Assembly: GCA_907165065.1 (NCBI GenBank)
Contig: OU015551.1
Location: 2,356,001 to 2,420,000 of the forward strand
Direction: 5' to 3'
DNA: 64,000 nt
Origin: Caprimulgus europaeus
Taxonomy: Eukaryota; Chordata; Aves; Caprimulgiformes; Caprimulgidae
The notes under the pieces are model-generated. The model worked only from the letters and a program-made list of their open reading frames with translations. It searched no databases and had not been told where the DNA came from. The position numbers and the translations under genes were made by a program. This document shows positions 1-14,200 of the stretch, in pieces. The stretch's first letter is position 1; every line of letters starts with the position of its first letter.

Positions 1-890
1 TCTTTATTGTAATTGGGGAAACACAAACCTGCAGAATCAGGCTGTGCATCCTTCCTCTCTGGGCATCCTTCCTGTCCCAGGCTGTGGCCGTGCTCACACG
101 CCCGTGCTGTGCCCCACGTGCTGTGCAGATTTATCTAACAATGGTGCTCTGCAGAATTTTTCTTGTTCATCTCAGTGCAGAGAGGGACAGGGTGGATGAG
201 GATGGCATGGGTCAAGGTCAGTGTGTGGTGTGGAAGGTTTGAAAAAAAGCAAGAAAAGGGCAGAGGAAAGAAAGCAAAGACAAGAAGGAGGTTTCATCTG
301 ACCACAGGCTGTGCAGGATGGAGCTGGGGCCTGATCCAGCCTCTGATCAGATCTTCCCCACCCTGTCTTGCAGGGTGGAAGTAAAGAACTTAATGTCTGT
401 CTTCTGAGGTTCATAGTTTGGCAAAAGGATTAAGTTCTCTTACACATTCTAAAGCAAATAAACAACTTCCTGGGCATGTGTGTGCACATCAGCTCTCCTC
501 TTGTCCCTGCTGCTGATGTCAGTCCAGGCACAAGCAAGGTGCTGGGGTGGGTAATTCCCTCTGCCAAGGTGCAGAGCCTGAGCCAAGGAAACCTGCAGGG
601 GCCTTGCTGCCCTGTGCACCTCCAGTGTCCCTGCTCTGCCTTCCCAAAGCACAGAGTGATGGCTGCAGACACGTGGGAATAACGAGGAGGTGATGGTATG
701 AGCTGGAAATGCAGCACATCCCAGAACTGGATCAGGCAATTTCTTGCTAGAGCTGGAGGAAGGTCCATGCTATTGCCTGGGAAGGTTGTGCAGACTGAGC
801 AATCCATTTACTGAGCTGAGGGACCTGAGCTGAGGGACCTGACCAGCCTTGGAAGCGAGCCCTGCTTTGAGTAGGAGGTTGGACTGGAGT

Positions 891-1035
891 CACAGAACCA
901 TCACAGAATGGTTTGGGTTGGAAGGGACCTTTAAAGGTCATCTAAACCATCTTCAACCAGATCAAGCTGCTTAGAGCCCCATCCAACCTGACCTTGAATG
1001 TTTCCAGGGATGGGGCTGCTACCACTTGGAGACTG
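891..1035 (-). mobile_element. CR1 LINE fragment (3' end)
   Basis: The plus strand reads as the reverse complement of a CR1 tail. A short repeated tail (cacagaacca, tcacagaatg) is followed by ggtttgggttggaagggacc and then the usual body about unnoticed loss of function: catccaacctgacc and tttccagggatggggctgc. CR1 copies in birds are 5'-truncated like this one. Confidence 0.85.
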
Positions 1036-3756
1036 GAATCTGCCAGAGGTTGCTCCCAGCCGCAGTGTGTGGGACAGCCCGATGAGCAGGCAGCTCTGAA
1101 CCTCTCTGCACGGGTTTCCCAAGCAGGAACAAGGGTTTCTGCTCTCCAGGATGTTTCAGTTCCCACTTCTTTATATTAAAAAAACCCAAAAAACCCCACC
1201 CCAAAATCCTATCCCAAATGCTTGTGTGACTGACACAAGATATGGTCAGGTTTGCAGGTGAGAACCACAAAGTGAAGCAGCAGGTGACTGATTTGTCAAG
1301 GCTGAAAGCAAAATATGAGCTTGACCAGAGCTGGTAGCTGAGGAGGTGGTGAGATAATGCTCATTGCACTGTTGGTCCTGACTGAATTGCTTTTAGTCTT
1401 AAGGTTGCAAAGTTTCTTCATTAAATGTTCTGCCCTTCATTTTCAACTTCACATCTTGCAAATCTGTAAATTCTTAGGATAATGGTTTATTTTGTTGCTG
1501 TCAGCAGATGTTTCACACAAGGAATCTTTGGTTTTGGTTTGGTTTGGGGTTCTTTTTAAGCAAAAAAAAAGGAAAACTAAAGGTATCTCAGTCAAGAGGG
1601 AATTTTTACCATAATGCTGTTTAAGCACAGTCAATGGAGCTACACTTGATAACTTAATTTAGCCTCAAAAACTCTCAGAGAGGTTATTATAGCACACTTG
1701 AAATCTGAAATTTAGAAGCCCAACCTCATGTGAATACCCCAGTGACACATGATGTTTCTAAGGAAATCATGTCAATCTAATTATGGTTACTGAAAGAGCT
1801 CTGCTCACAAGTGTGCTCCAGCCTCTCTGGGTCAGAGGATTAATTCTCTGCCAGTGATGAACTTGGAGATGATGCAAAGATATTTGAGAAAAATGACTAT
1901 AATTTTTATACATGAGTGCTGAAAGCCAGACACATAAGGAAATAGTTGGATGCTATAACCTGCCTGAGGCCCTGCAGCTCCCAGATATCCACAGCACTCG
2001 TAGGAGTAAAATGGATTTTTTCCTCACTGCCTATAAAACAAAAAAAAAACCCAACAAAACCCCAAAATAACTCCTCAAAAAACCATTGGACTTCTTCCCT
2101 GTGGGTGAATGGCTCTTAGATAAGCATTGATGGAGTTCTTCCCCTCAGGGAAAAGATATTACCCCAAATGGTGTTCAGATGGAAACACCTAAAAATGAGA
2201 CTGAAGAGAGAAATAGGAAAATTCTTAAAGAGAATAATTCTCCCTTGGCTGGGGGAGGAATGCAGTGACCTAATGAAGGATGAATCTCCTGCTCAGTGGA
2301 GAAAGGCAGGCTAAAGATTTTTTGTTTGTTTGTTTTTAAATCAAAAGAAACAGTCAATAGAAGGAAAGTTCAAAGTAGAAATGAGCTGGAAATGTTCCCC
2401 TGTAGTGCCTGTAACAAACAAATCAGTTTATGGCTGCAAAGAGATTTTATTGAAACCTGATTGTCATATAAACAGAAATGAAAGTGGAGAATACCTTGGC
2501 ATTGTCACCACCAAGCAAAATTCAAAAAGTAAACAAAATAAAGGATGCAAATGGAAGGAATCTGTGATGTTCTCATTTGAAATGCCCAGTCTGTTATTGC
2601 TAATGCAGGAAGAGCAAAAATCAGGTTTTGAAAATTATTTCTATTCTGACAGATTTCTTTTTTAAGCTCTTTTGCACGTAATAGATTTCTGATTCAATAG
2701 TGGGAGTTCATATTGTGAAACTGTAATATTTAAGGGTATATAAAAAGCCACTTGCAGAAAATGAAAGCTGGATGATGAAGGGAATATTTTAGAAATATCT
2801 GAGATTAAACTAAAAATGTCCAGGATCAAATTGAAATGAGAGGCTTTTACCTGTATCTGAATTTTCCATAGTAACATGTTAACTTCTTATTTTTAAGGCT
2901 TGGAATTAGCACAGCTTTAGAAAATCAAGAGCTGATCCCCATTCAGTATGTTCCATAGGATAAATACAATCAATAGTGAAAAAATAAGAAAGAACCTTCT
3001 TAATCATTAATCTTTTAAATACAGAGGATGGGCCAAAATTAGCACTGATGTGAACTGCTGAAAAACAGAGTTCCTGCTGGGCTTTTATGTCAAAACCACT
3101 GAGTTCCACTTTGGTTAGAGATGGCTTAATGGGTGGATCCATCAGGAGGTTCAGGGCTACACAACAGGCTTTCAGGGTGTCCCAGGGATGTCCCTTCTGC
3201 AGGTGAGAGCATGAAGGGACAGGAATCATTAGCAAACACCACCTCTTAGGGCTGGAGGATTTGGAGGCCAGGAAGATCTGAATCTGTGGAAAAACACATC
3301 CCATGTCACTGGAGGAGGGTGGGAAGGTGACAAGGAGCTCTATGAAAAGCAGGACAGAAGGGAAAATGGCCAAGAGGTTTTCTTCTTCCAGCTGTGGCAG
3401 CCCATGGTCTGCTCCAAAGGCCACCAGGACTGATGAATCCAGTCCTTTGAACTTGTGGTTGGTGTGGCTCAAACGCAACTAATGAATTAAATAGTTTTAA
3501 TTGTATGGCTTTGGATTCAGTTTGTTTTACATGGCTGAAGTTTAACTTTGGAGAGGTGAATGATACCCAGATGGAGGTGGCTGAGGAGCCTTTGTGTGAG
3601 AGCAGAGCTGGATATGAAATATATAAACTGAAAATAACTCAGTGGCGTGAGGTGTCGGAGATGTCATTGCACATTCCAGGTTGTATTTGCACAGAATTAT
3701 TGATATAAAACTCCAATAATATAGTGGTGAATTGGGACCCCAAACATTCACCAAGA

Positions 3757-4150
3757 GAAGTGAGAGATGGGGCTGTTCAGCCTGGAGAAGAGAAGGCTCC
3801 AGGGAGACCTTCCAGTGGCCTCCCAGTACCTGAAGGGGCTCCAGGAAGGCTGGGGAGGGACTTTGGCCAAGGGCAGGGAGTGACAGAACAAGGGGTGATG
3901 GCTTGAAAGTGGCAGAGGGGAGATGGAGATGAGATGTGAGGAAGAAATTCTTTGGTGTGAGGGTGGTGAGACCCTGTCCCAGGTTGGCCAGAGAAGCTGT
4001 GGCTGCTCCTCCCTGGAAGTGTTCTGGGCCAGGTTGGATGAGGCTTTGAGCAACCTGGTCTAGTGGAAGGTGTCCCTGCTGCTGGCAGGGGGGTTGGGAC
4101 TGGATGAGCTTTAAGGTCCCTCCCAACCCAAACCAGTCTGGGATTCTGTG
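3757..4150 (+). mobile_element. CR1 LINE fragment (3' end)
   Basis: About 0.4 kb with the characteristic string of CR1 3' segments in order: gggctgttcagcctggagaa, a middle part around agggagtgacagaacaaggg, then gatgagctttaaggtccctc and a tail ending ggattctgtgag. It lies in the RFX2 intron in the same orientation as the gene. Confidence 0.85.
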
Positions 4151-5265
4151 AGAAAACAGTCAAAGAGACCCAGATCCTGGAGTACAAGTGGAGAGGACTT
4201 AGGCGTGGGCCAACTTGTACATCCATGTGCACAGTTAAATCCCACTGATTTCTAGACCAAGTTTGTGCTTAATTACAACATGTGCTTGAACTATGGGCAG
4301 TAAGGAGATGATGGGGCTGATATTTCTACATCCACAACCTTGAGTCTGTTTTGCCACTGATCTGGTGTGAATGCAGCTGCTTCTGGTGGAGCTGTGCCTC
4401 CAGGGCATGCAGGGATGGAGGTCTGGATAGAGAGGGATGTCCTGAAAATGTTCCTCCTGAGTGGCCCTAATGACAGTGGAAGGGGCTTTTACCAAAGCCA
4501 TTGATTTTAATCTATTTGTACATCTAGTTCCTTAAAAAATTAACTTAATATAAAACTTATTTTATTGATGCTGAAATAATTTAGCCAATTAAAGCAGATT
4601 GGGGGTTTTGTCTTTTTGCATTTTAATTCCTGTGCTGACATTGTGTGCTGATCCTGCCCTTTCAGACCAACTGGTTATAATAATTTATATTAATTGCAAA
4701 CTTTAATCAACAGAAATGTCAGAAGAAGTTCAGACAGTAAATTGTGAAAAATAGATGGAACCCCTCAGATTTTTAAGGTTGCTTTGGTAACCATTTTATT
4801 GTTAAGTGAACAGTTGCAGACAAAAAATCTTCAAATTAATAAAGACTTTGCAGCATATTTGCTGTCTCTAAAATTTATTCCTCTTAGGTGGTATCTTAAT
4901 ATCTTTATTCTTGGAAAACTTGAGTTCTTAGGGCTTTCATTTGGCTCTGCAGGAATTCATCCAAAGCCGAGGTGGACACTGAGGTGGCAGGTGGATGTGT
5001 TTTAATACTCTGGCAAAATCTGACAGCATTTTTGTTGGGTTATTCACTTTGGGCTGGGAATCCTTTTATTTTGATAAAAATTAACCAGCATCAGCTCTAT
5101 AAATTAACATCTATAAGTTAACTACCCAGCATTAACTTCTCCTGAGTGTGTAATGTCAGGTGGGCTTTCCTGACACTGAAGTGTTGTATTTATTCACCCA
5201 GCCCATTCCAGCCCTCTTTAGACTTTCATGTGTTCTTTCTTTCTTTATGTTTTCCATACATAAAG

Positions 5266-8200
5266 CTCCAGTGGTTGTTGGACAACTATGAGACAGCAGA
5301 AGGTGTCAGCCTTCCCAGGAGCTCTCTCTACAACCATTACCTGCGGCACTGCCAGGAGCACAAACTGGATCCGGTGAACGCCGCTTCCTTCGGCAAACTG
5401 ATCCGCTCCGTCTTCATGGGGCTGAGGACTCGCCGCCTGGGAACCAGGTTGGGATGAATCTGTGTTGGAAAAGACAAAAAACCCAAAAAGCTCCTACTCC
5501 TACAACTTCTCTCACACCTACTGAGAACCTGAGAACCTGCTGAGCATCACTGAGCAGGCACAGGTCTTTCCTCCAAGATCTCTAGACACAACCAGCTCTG
5601 ATCTTGTGGGAAATAAAAGGGTTGTTCTGAGGCACAGAAGTGATTTCTGTGTGTTGTGAGGCACAGAAGTGATTTCTGTGTGTTCTGAGGCACAGAAGTG
5701 ATTTCTGTGTGCTCTGAGGCACAGAAGTGATTTCTGTGTGTTGTGAGGCACAGAAGTGATTTCTGTGTGTTGTGAGGCAAAGCTGCTTTCTCACTGTGAA
5801 TCAGCAGTGTGAGAGGCTGGACAATACAGTTAATTTCAGACACCCTCCAGGTCTCTGGTGACAGTGGCTTGTCCAGCCACACAGTGGAATTTGCTCTAAG
5901 TCCATTTCCTAAGGAGTCTCAGAATATTTTATTTGAACCTAGGCTTCTTCTCATCCCATTGCTGTCTCAAAAAGATGAAGTAACTCATCTTCACAATTGC
6001 TGCCATCAGCTGCAGAGCCCAAAACTCTGATGCAGTGAAACAGTTTGTCCCTTTGGGTCCAGTAAAGTTCCTCCATCACGGATGAGGACAGAACCTGTGC
6101 TCACATCTCTGATGCAGACAAGCTGTACAGATGGAAATAGTTTGTTTCTTAAATTCCCAAAGCAGCAGGCTGAATCTTGTGACAATTTTTTTTCTTTTAA
6201 AACATCAAAGATCCATATGATGTTACAACAAAAGCATAACAGAAGTAAATATACTTGTAATTATATATGTGTCCTTCAAGGAAACATCCAAAGTATCTGC
6301 ACAGCTTGTGCAGCTGAGTTTGCATTTTATCCCAGCTTCTCATTTTAAAGATGTCTCTAATACACTAGAGAAGCAGTGATTGCTCTGATTATGTAAGATT
6401 TTATAATAAAATTCAACTTTAGATATTTGAGATTCGAAAAGAGAACAAAACCAGATGTGTCCGGGGCATTCCTCAGCTGGAATGTCGTAGGGAGAGCAGG
6501 GGAGAGTTTGGATGAACCTTGGTTCTAGTGCAGGAGCTCTGAAATAATTTCTTTAGAGGAGAGAAATTTTTCAATCCTAGCAAGGATTAAAGAGGAAAGA
6601 AACCAAAAACTCATTTAAAATTGCAACTGTGCAGGTTGGGAAGGATACAGTAAACCTCAATAAATATGGAAATAGCTGCCCACCTTTATTTTCTTATTAA
6701 TTAATTTATATTATAAATACAGCTGCTATTTAATTTGCAGGCACTTAAAATCACTTAAGACATGGCCAAAGCATAATTCATACCTGAGTGCTCTGTGTGG
6801 GTAAAGCCCTTTGGTTCAGTGACAAAGACTGAACGATTCAACCATCCCCTTGAAAAGAGAAAATCCCCTAATGAAGAAGAAAGGGTCAATTCTTGGACAA
6901 ATATTCCTCTCTTAAATTTCCCAATGTAATTTTCCAGTGGGAAGCACCACTGGATTTCAGGTATCATCTCCAGACCCTGTCATACTGACCCAGCAAACAA
7001 GTTTTAAGCATCCTCAACAAGAGGGCTCTGGGGACCCTGCTGCTGCCCCCTCGGCTCGGTCTCTTCTCCCACTGAGGACTCAGCTCAGCTGTTGTTAGAG
7101 ACAAATTGGCTGAAGCCAAGTTGGACACACTCTGGTCGTGTAGCCATGGCTGCATAATTGTCCTCCTCACTCCCAAAAGTAGACACTTGGGGATTGAAAA
7201 ATTCCAGTTTGGTGGAAAAACTTTAACTGACACATCTGTCTAATGTGATGGAAAGACATTCTCCTAAGGAGCATCATAGCAGCAAAGGAAAAAGAATTCC
7301 AACCTCTTTTCCTTGCAAAAAGCTTCCAGTTTTTACAAAAACTACAAAAATGAGCAACTCCAAGAACAAAGCCACATCAAAGCCTGTTGCAGTTGCTGGG
7401 AGAGTGCTGGCAATGGAAAGACATTTTTCTTATCATAGTTGACTATTCAGTCAGGCTTGTTTTATCCAAGTCTAGATAAAGATGGAAGTTTGTTTTCATG
7501 GAAAAAAAACCAAATCCTTAAACCCTAATCAAATAGTAAAGTGTCCCCTGAGGTCTTTCTGTCATTCTGTTTAGTAACACTTTGTATTGTTACACTTGTC
7601 TCTTCTTCTCCAGTTACCATGGGTTACTTGGAACAAACCTTGCTGGCTTTTAAATGTGGATGTCACTGAACTTTTGTGACATGTGGTTTTACATTTTATA
7701 GGGGCTGATGGCATTTGTTAGTTCCTTAGTTCAGCCATTCAAATAGTGCTTGGCAGCACACCAAGATGTGCTGTCAGAAGGAGGGTGTAGTGTCAAATCA
7801 AGCCTCAAAGTAAATTGCAGGGCTGTGATGTCCCTTCCATGGATGAGCTGACACTTTCAACACTGATACTTCCAGGGGAAACTCCAAATATCATTATTAT
7901 GGGATCCGTCTCAAGCCAGAGTCTCCACTGAACCGTCTGCAGGAGGACACCCAGTACATGGCAATGAGGCAGCAGCCCATCCACCAGAAGCAAAGGTAGG
8001 TGCTCTCAGCATCTTGGGGCTCACTGGTGGTGTCCCCAACACTGCCATGGGCAAAGGTCCTCTCCCAAAGAACGCAGCAGCCCCCACTTGGGACTTGGCT
8101 TCGCTTGGGAGCAAAGGGAACATGGTGGGACAGTTCAAACTCAAGTGTTGCTGAAGTGCCAGAGCTGAGCTGTGGAAGAGAGAGCTGGAAGTCACTGGCC

Positions 8201-11200
8201 ACTGGAGCAGTGGAATGGTACAAAAACCAATTCTGGTAGAAGCCCCATCCCTGGAAACATTCAAGGTCAGGTTGGGGGGCTCTGAGCAGCCTGATCTGGT
8301 TGAAGATGTCCCTGCTCACTGCAGGGGGTTGGACCAGATGACCTTTAAAGGTCCCTTCAGCCCAAACCATTGTATGAGTCCCTGATTTTATGAAAAGGCA
8401 TTTATCTGCCTCTTTTCTGTGCCTGTGGCTCAGTTCAACCTGCTGCTACGCAGAATGCTGCCATATGTGCTGCTTTTCACAGCATCCCTGTGACCAAACT
8501 GTTTTAGGACCTCAGCTATGAAGCTCTTTGTGCCAAATCAGTGTGAAGAACTTGAGGGGCTTGTGTTGTGCTTGGGGTTTTGTGTTGTTTTTTGTTGATG
8601 TTGGGTTTTTTGTGCAACAGTGTTGTGATTAGTCTTGTGTCCAAGAAATTTTGAATATAAAACACAATGTGCAAAGGAATTTGGAACTGTCTCCTGGAAG
8701 CATGGCCACTTCTGGTTCTTGCTGGAGTGAAGAAGGAGCAGAAGAGTTTCTTTCTTCAGCTCCTGAATAGAAAGTAAATGCTAAATGCAAAAGTCAGCTC
8801 CCAAGACAGAGGCTGCACTCTGGCACCCACTCCAGCTCTGCTTCTCATTTTGGGGTTTTTTTTTTGGTGTCACCTTGGACAAACTTCTTAACTCCTTTAA
8901 TTCTGTCTTGGGAAATGCTTTCAAAAGGAGGTTTTCATTTTCCCCCTCCACTTAAATAAGTGATATAAACAGTCAGCCCACAAAATGCTGCCTTTGAGTG
9001 TAACCTCCTGCATTACATGACAAACACAAAAGTCTGCATGGCTGTGTTGTAAATCATGTGTCCATGTTTGCTCATGCCTGTGTAAATCCCAAGCCACACT
9101 CTCCCTGTAGGTACAGACCAGTGCAGAAGATGGATGGCATGGCAGAGAGTGGCTCCAACAGTAACCCACACACCACGCCGGAGCAGTCGGTTGCTGCTCA
9201 GAGTCAACATCATCAGCAGTTCATAGGTGAGGAGACCTCTTGTGTGTGTGTTAGATAGCTCCTGTCTAGGCTTAGAGCTTTAAGATGAAGGAAACACCTT
9301 GTCCAGCTGGGCCTTGCTGTTCTTCATTTGTTTATTTCTTTAATAAATCTTCAGTATTATATATTTTCTATATATACACACACACAACATGTCCTATATA
9401 TATAATACATAATGCATATATATATATATATACACTATATGTACTATATAATATTAAGTTGTTGTAATGTATATGTCATATATAGTATATTTTAAATATA
9501 TACTATATATAGTATATATTCTAATAAGCCCTGGTAAGGTCACACTTGCTAAGTCCATTTGCTACCTCCCATGCCCACAGGAAGCCTTTTCCTTGTGCCA
9601 TCAGGTCTGTTGGTTCCCTCTTAGTATGTTTGTAATCCATCCAGATTTATCCCAAGTGGATGGAAGGAGTGGAGGTCCTGAAGAGCTTTGCTAAGACAGG
9701 CAGCTGGAGGGAGAAGAGCATTTCTCTTCATTGCAAAGGCTGTGATGTGTATCCAACTGCCGATGATCTGTACAGACCTTCTCCTTGGGAGACAAGCCCT
9801 CTGGCTTTGCTGGTTGTGGAGCTATGTGTCTCCATCATCTCTAGTAGAGATACTCAATCCCAGCCAGCTCTGAGCCTTCTCTGAAACACAATTGCTCCTG
9901 ATACATCTGCTGTCCAATTATCTTTCCATTCTATTCTCCAAATACCAGAGTGACATTTCTCAGGCTTCAGAGGAATCTAATGGGAAGCGTTGTCGATAAG
10001 GACAATGTATTCCTGTTTCTTTTATTACAGAGAGAAAGAAAACATTTCCTTTTCCACACTGAATCAAACAGGCTGCAGTTGTTCCCTTTTTGCCCAGTAG
10101 AACAGCATGAATTGGGACAATACTAGATTACCCATCTCATTTCTCTGTTTAATCCCAGCTGAAACAGGAAGGAAAGCCACCAGCGACAGCAGCACCTTGT
10201 ACTCATCTCTAGTCCTGTGTAACTGAGTTCTCTGAACTCTCACCATCTTTTCCAACCTTTTTTTCCCTAGATGTAACCCATGTCTTTCCTGAGTTCCCAG
10301 CCCCTGATCTAGGTAACATCCTTTTACAAGAAGGGGTCACCATGAATGATGTGAAAACTCTGCAGCTTCTTTACAGGCGACACTGCGAGGTGATTATTTT
10401 GTTTATTTTTACATTGATTTATTAATTGATGTGGGACATAATTCAGGTGCTCATCTCATATCCTGCTCTTAGGAAAAAGTAAAATATAATGGGGAATGCT
10501 TGGTCTGCCAGGTATTACAATTCAAATATTGCCCTTTATGTTATTTTTTCATTGTGAGAACTGTTTTATGTTATGTTGATTATTAAAACATTGCCCTTTC
10601 CTTTATCTTTCTTGTAAAGTATTTAATCTGAATGGCAGCACATGAAATTTATGCTCAGACTGTGTGACAAGGTGCTAGCAGAGCAGCTAATGAGTTGTGT
10701 TCTTTGTTGTCAGGCAACTTTGGATGTTGTAATGAATCTTCAATTTCATTATATTGAGAAACTGTGGCAATCCTTCTGGAGTCCTAAAACACCATCTAGT
10801 GATGGCTCTGCTGCTCTGCCATCCAGGTACACTGCTCTGCTTTAATTATTTCTGAATAGTCCATTTTTTAGTGATATTTTATCTTTTAAAAACACATATT
10901 TTCAGCTTCATTAGTCACTTTGAGGGCTTTGTACCCCTTGAAAGTATTTACTTCCCTGCAGAATCGTTACAAAGAGAGTCAGAAATGTTTAATATCACAA
11001 TGACCACACGAAGTTCAGACCCTCAAGGAAAGCATCTGGGGTTTTTTTTACATACATCTGTGTCTTTATACATCCTGTAACAAGTGCTAATCCAAAATTC
11101 AGAGAGATTTGGATGGGATGATGCTTTCATAAACAGGTCAGTGGGAGCAGACAGTAATGATTCCATGTCATTAGTGTCAGTCTTGAGTGACATCTCAGGC

Positions 11201-14200
11201 TCTGAGCTTTTAGTGACATCTAGACTGACTTGCTTATTTGGATGGCTGTCCAAATCTTTTAAGTGCCTTGAGTTTTGAGGTAGATAATGGCAAATGAAGC
11301 TGCTCTGATCTTTGTACTCCTGTCTGGATCATTGTTACTGCCTTTTCTTCCTCCTTTATACATTGGTAGTCTGCTGCCAGGAGACAGGGGAATGGAAATA
11401 ATAAGTGAAAATAGAGAAAATTGAGAAAGGTGAAGGTTTCTTGTTAAAATTGGTATTAAAAGTCTGTATTGTCCACTCCTACTGATTATATAAGGACTCC
11501 AATACTGACATTGTATATTCAGAAAAAAAAATGGTCAAAGTTTGAGTAATAAGCAAAAACCCCATAATAATCTGTAGAATATGCCCCTATTGTCCTCAGT
11601 ACATGTCACCTGGTGGATATTTCCCCACAAAGAATCACTGTAGCTTTGCTTGATTGTTTCAAACATCTCTTTTACTTGAGGGTGTATCTCCAAGGCACAT
11701 TGTAACACCCCTGAGAGAGCTGTGCTCACTGGATCCTGGAGGCAGCACTTCTGCAGGGCTCTGTCTAAACTCACTTGTCTTGCTAAGGCTGGGTGCTCTA
11801 GTACCTCTCCATGCCACTGCTGATCATTGAGATAGGGCAATAAAGCACTCCCTCTCCCTGCTTTGAATATACAAATACAAACCCAAGGTATTATCAAAGT
11901 GGCAAATTCTTTGGAAGCATGATAAAAGGCAGAATACAGTTCCATTTAACAGGGAGTTCAGGTACTTGATGGCCAGTTTCTTCATGTGAGTGTTCCAGGG
12001 GTATGCCTGTGGAGTTCATTTACTAAAACCACTCAGGCAGAGGCTCTAAGTACCTCTCTATAGTATGTCCAAGGCTTGGCTTTAATGGTTTTGATATAAT
12101 GCATGGGAAAAGTCCCTTGCAAATTCCCAGTTCCCAGTGTAGTGTCTTTGTAGCTCTGTTTTGATGCTCTGGCAGTGCTTTAAGGATTTGATTTCCTCTA
12201 CTTGCTATATAACCAAATATCTTCTGCCTTCATCATGTAGAAAAGGTTTCCATGCATCTATAAAGTGAAAATAATGCAAGCTGGATCGACCTCATTCAGT
12301 TAGAAACAATATACTCTGTTCTCATGAAAACACCAGATTTTTTTTCCTCCTGAAAACATTCAGCATTTGAAGGTGTTAAACACCTTGAAATTATTTGTAG
12401 TATCTGTCAGTACTGGCTAATCTGCTCAAACAACATGTGCTGCAAATATTTGTCCCCTCTGCTACAGCTGGGGAGGTTTAGAACAGAGGGGAGAGGTGTG
12501 AAGAGTTTGGAAACAGCAGGGTCTGTACAGAGGAACCAGCTGAGCCTTTGCTTGCTGAAGTACAATTCCCAGGTGCACACGAACACGAGTGCAAAAGGCA
12601 ACTGAGGATAAAGAGAGAAGAAGCAAAGGCAGGCAGGCCAAGCACCAGGAGATGTGGATTGGAGGGAAAACTGTGGTCAGAGGTCTGAGGATGGAGAGGC
12701 ACTTGCAGGGACAGACAAGACTTATACAAGCAATCAGACATTTCCTTTTGAAAGAAACATGAATGGCTTTTTTCTGCTGAAAACTGGGGTTAGAAATCAA
12801 GAGGGAGGGTGGATGCACTGGATACAAACCTACTGCTAATGCTGCCTCCCTCCTCCTCCTCCTCCCACAGCGAAGAAGAACACGAAGGGACCCTCCCAAA
12901 AGATAAGCTGATCACTCTGTGCAAATATGAACCCATCCTCAAATGGATGAGAAGCTGTGATCACATCCTGTACCAGGCCCTGGTGGAGATTCTCATCCCA
13001 GACGTGCTCAGACCAGTGCCCAGTGAGTATCCCACAGCGTGGTCAGGAGGACAGGGGTGGTTGCCTCTGACAAGCAGCCATCCATGACTCACTCAGTCTG
13101 GCTACCCCTTGCCACAAAGCTTTCCATCATAAAAGCTGATTTAGAGGGTTTTGTTTTGAATACAAGCTAAAATATTATGGCAACAGCAATATTCCTCCTG
13201 CAGCATTGCTCTGCACCAGTGGTGCTCTATGGCCCCTGAAATTCCCATGGCTTTTAAAACTGGATTTATTGTGTATCACATCTCCTGGCTTTGGGTAGGA
13301 GTCAAGGTAAAAACACAAGCTTAATTCACAAGGAAGCACAGTGAATCCTTCTGAGATGTTTCCTTGGAGATTGTATCTTTGTTTATGTAGGACCATCCTG
13401 TCCTTTACTGCATCTCCTGGAAATTTGGGGTTGACTTCCCATTGGGAGATCAGTGATGGGATATCGAGGGGTTTCTCTCTCATTTGGCTCCAGGGTGTCA
13501 GTCTCCTCCAGGCTTCAACTCAGCCCCAGACTGGGCTGAGCAGTACTGGAGAGCCACGTCCCTCTGAGCTGCTGTGTATCTACATGCTGGGCACATGTGT
13601 GTCTTTAAAGAGCATATTTCAGCATTTGGAAAATGCTCAGAGTGACCATGAATAAGAAAAGGATAAAAAAGAATAAGAATAAGAGAATAAGAAAGAATAA
13701 GAATGAGAATGAGAATGAGAATGAGAAGAAGAAGAAGAAGAAGAAGAAGAAGAAGAAGAAGAAGAAGAAGAAGAAGAAGAAGAAGAAGAAGAAGAAGAAA
13801 TAAGAGTAAGAATAAGAATAGGAATAAGAAGAATAAGAAAGAATAAGTTTGAGTAACAACATTAGAGAATAAGTTTGAGTGCATCCATCTCAGGACCCAG
13901 CTGATTTCCTTAAAGCTAAATGGAGCTCTCAGCTAACCAGAGCAGAGGCTGTGCTCTCCACAGCAGTCCTGAACTAGGAGGTGATGTCCAAAGATATGAA
14001 GCAGCTTTCTAACTGTGCAGACTTGTTTGCAGGCACGCTGACACAGGCGATTCGGAACTTTGCCAAGAGTTTGGAAGGGTGGCTGATGAATGCCATGAGT
14101 GAATTTCCTCCCCAGATTGTCCAGACCAAGGTAAGCAGAGGGAGCACTGTGCAGATCAGGGGTATGAACTGAGTGTGTGTGTGTGTGTGTGTGTGTGTGT

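Larger units (their letters stand above)
1..5265 (+). other. RFX2: RFX2 intron upstream of the DNA-binding-domain exon
   Basis: This stretch is AT-richer than the gene cores and has no exon I can match to the RFX2 N-terminal region. It is read as intronic because the exon at 5266 starts in mid-protein with an AG acceptor. Inside are two CR1 fragments (about 891-1035 and 3757-4150). The many short open frames show no conserved protein pattern. An upstream RFX2 exon with unusual sequence could have been missed. Confidence 0.6.

Noticed and set aside
13498-13884. Poly-leucine, poly-phenylalanine and serine-rich frames at the GAA tract
   Set aside because: They are translations of the complementary TTC repeat in an intron.
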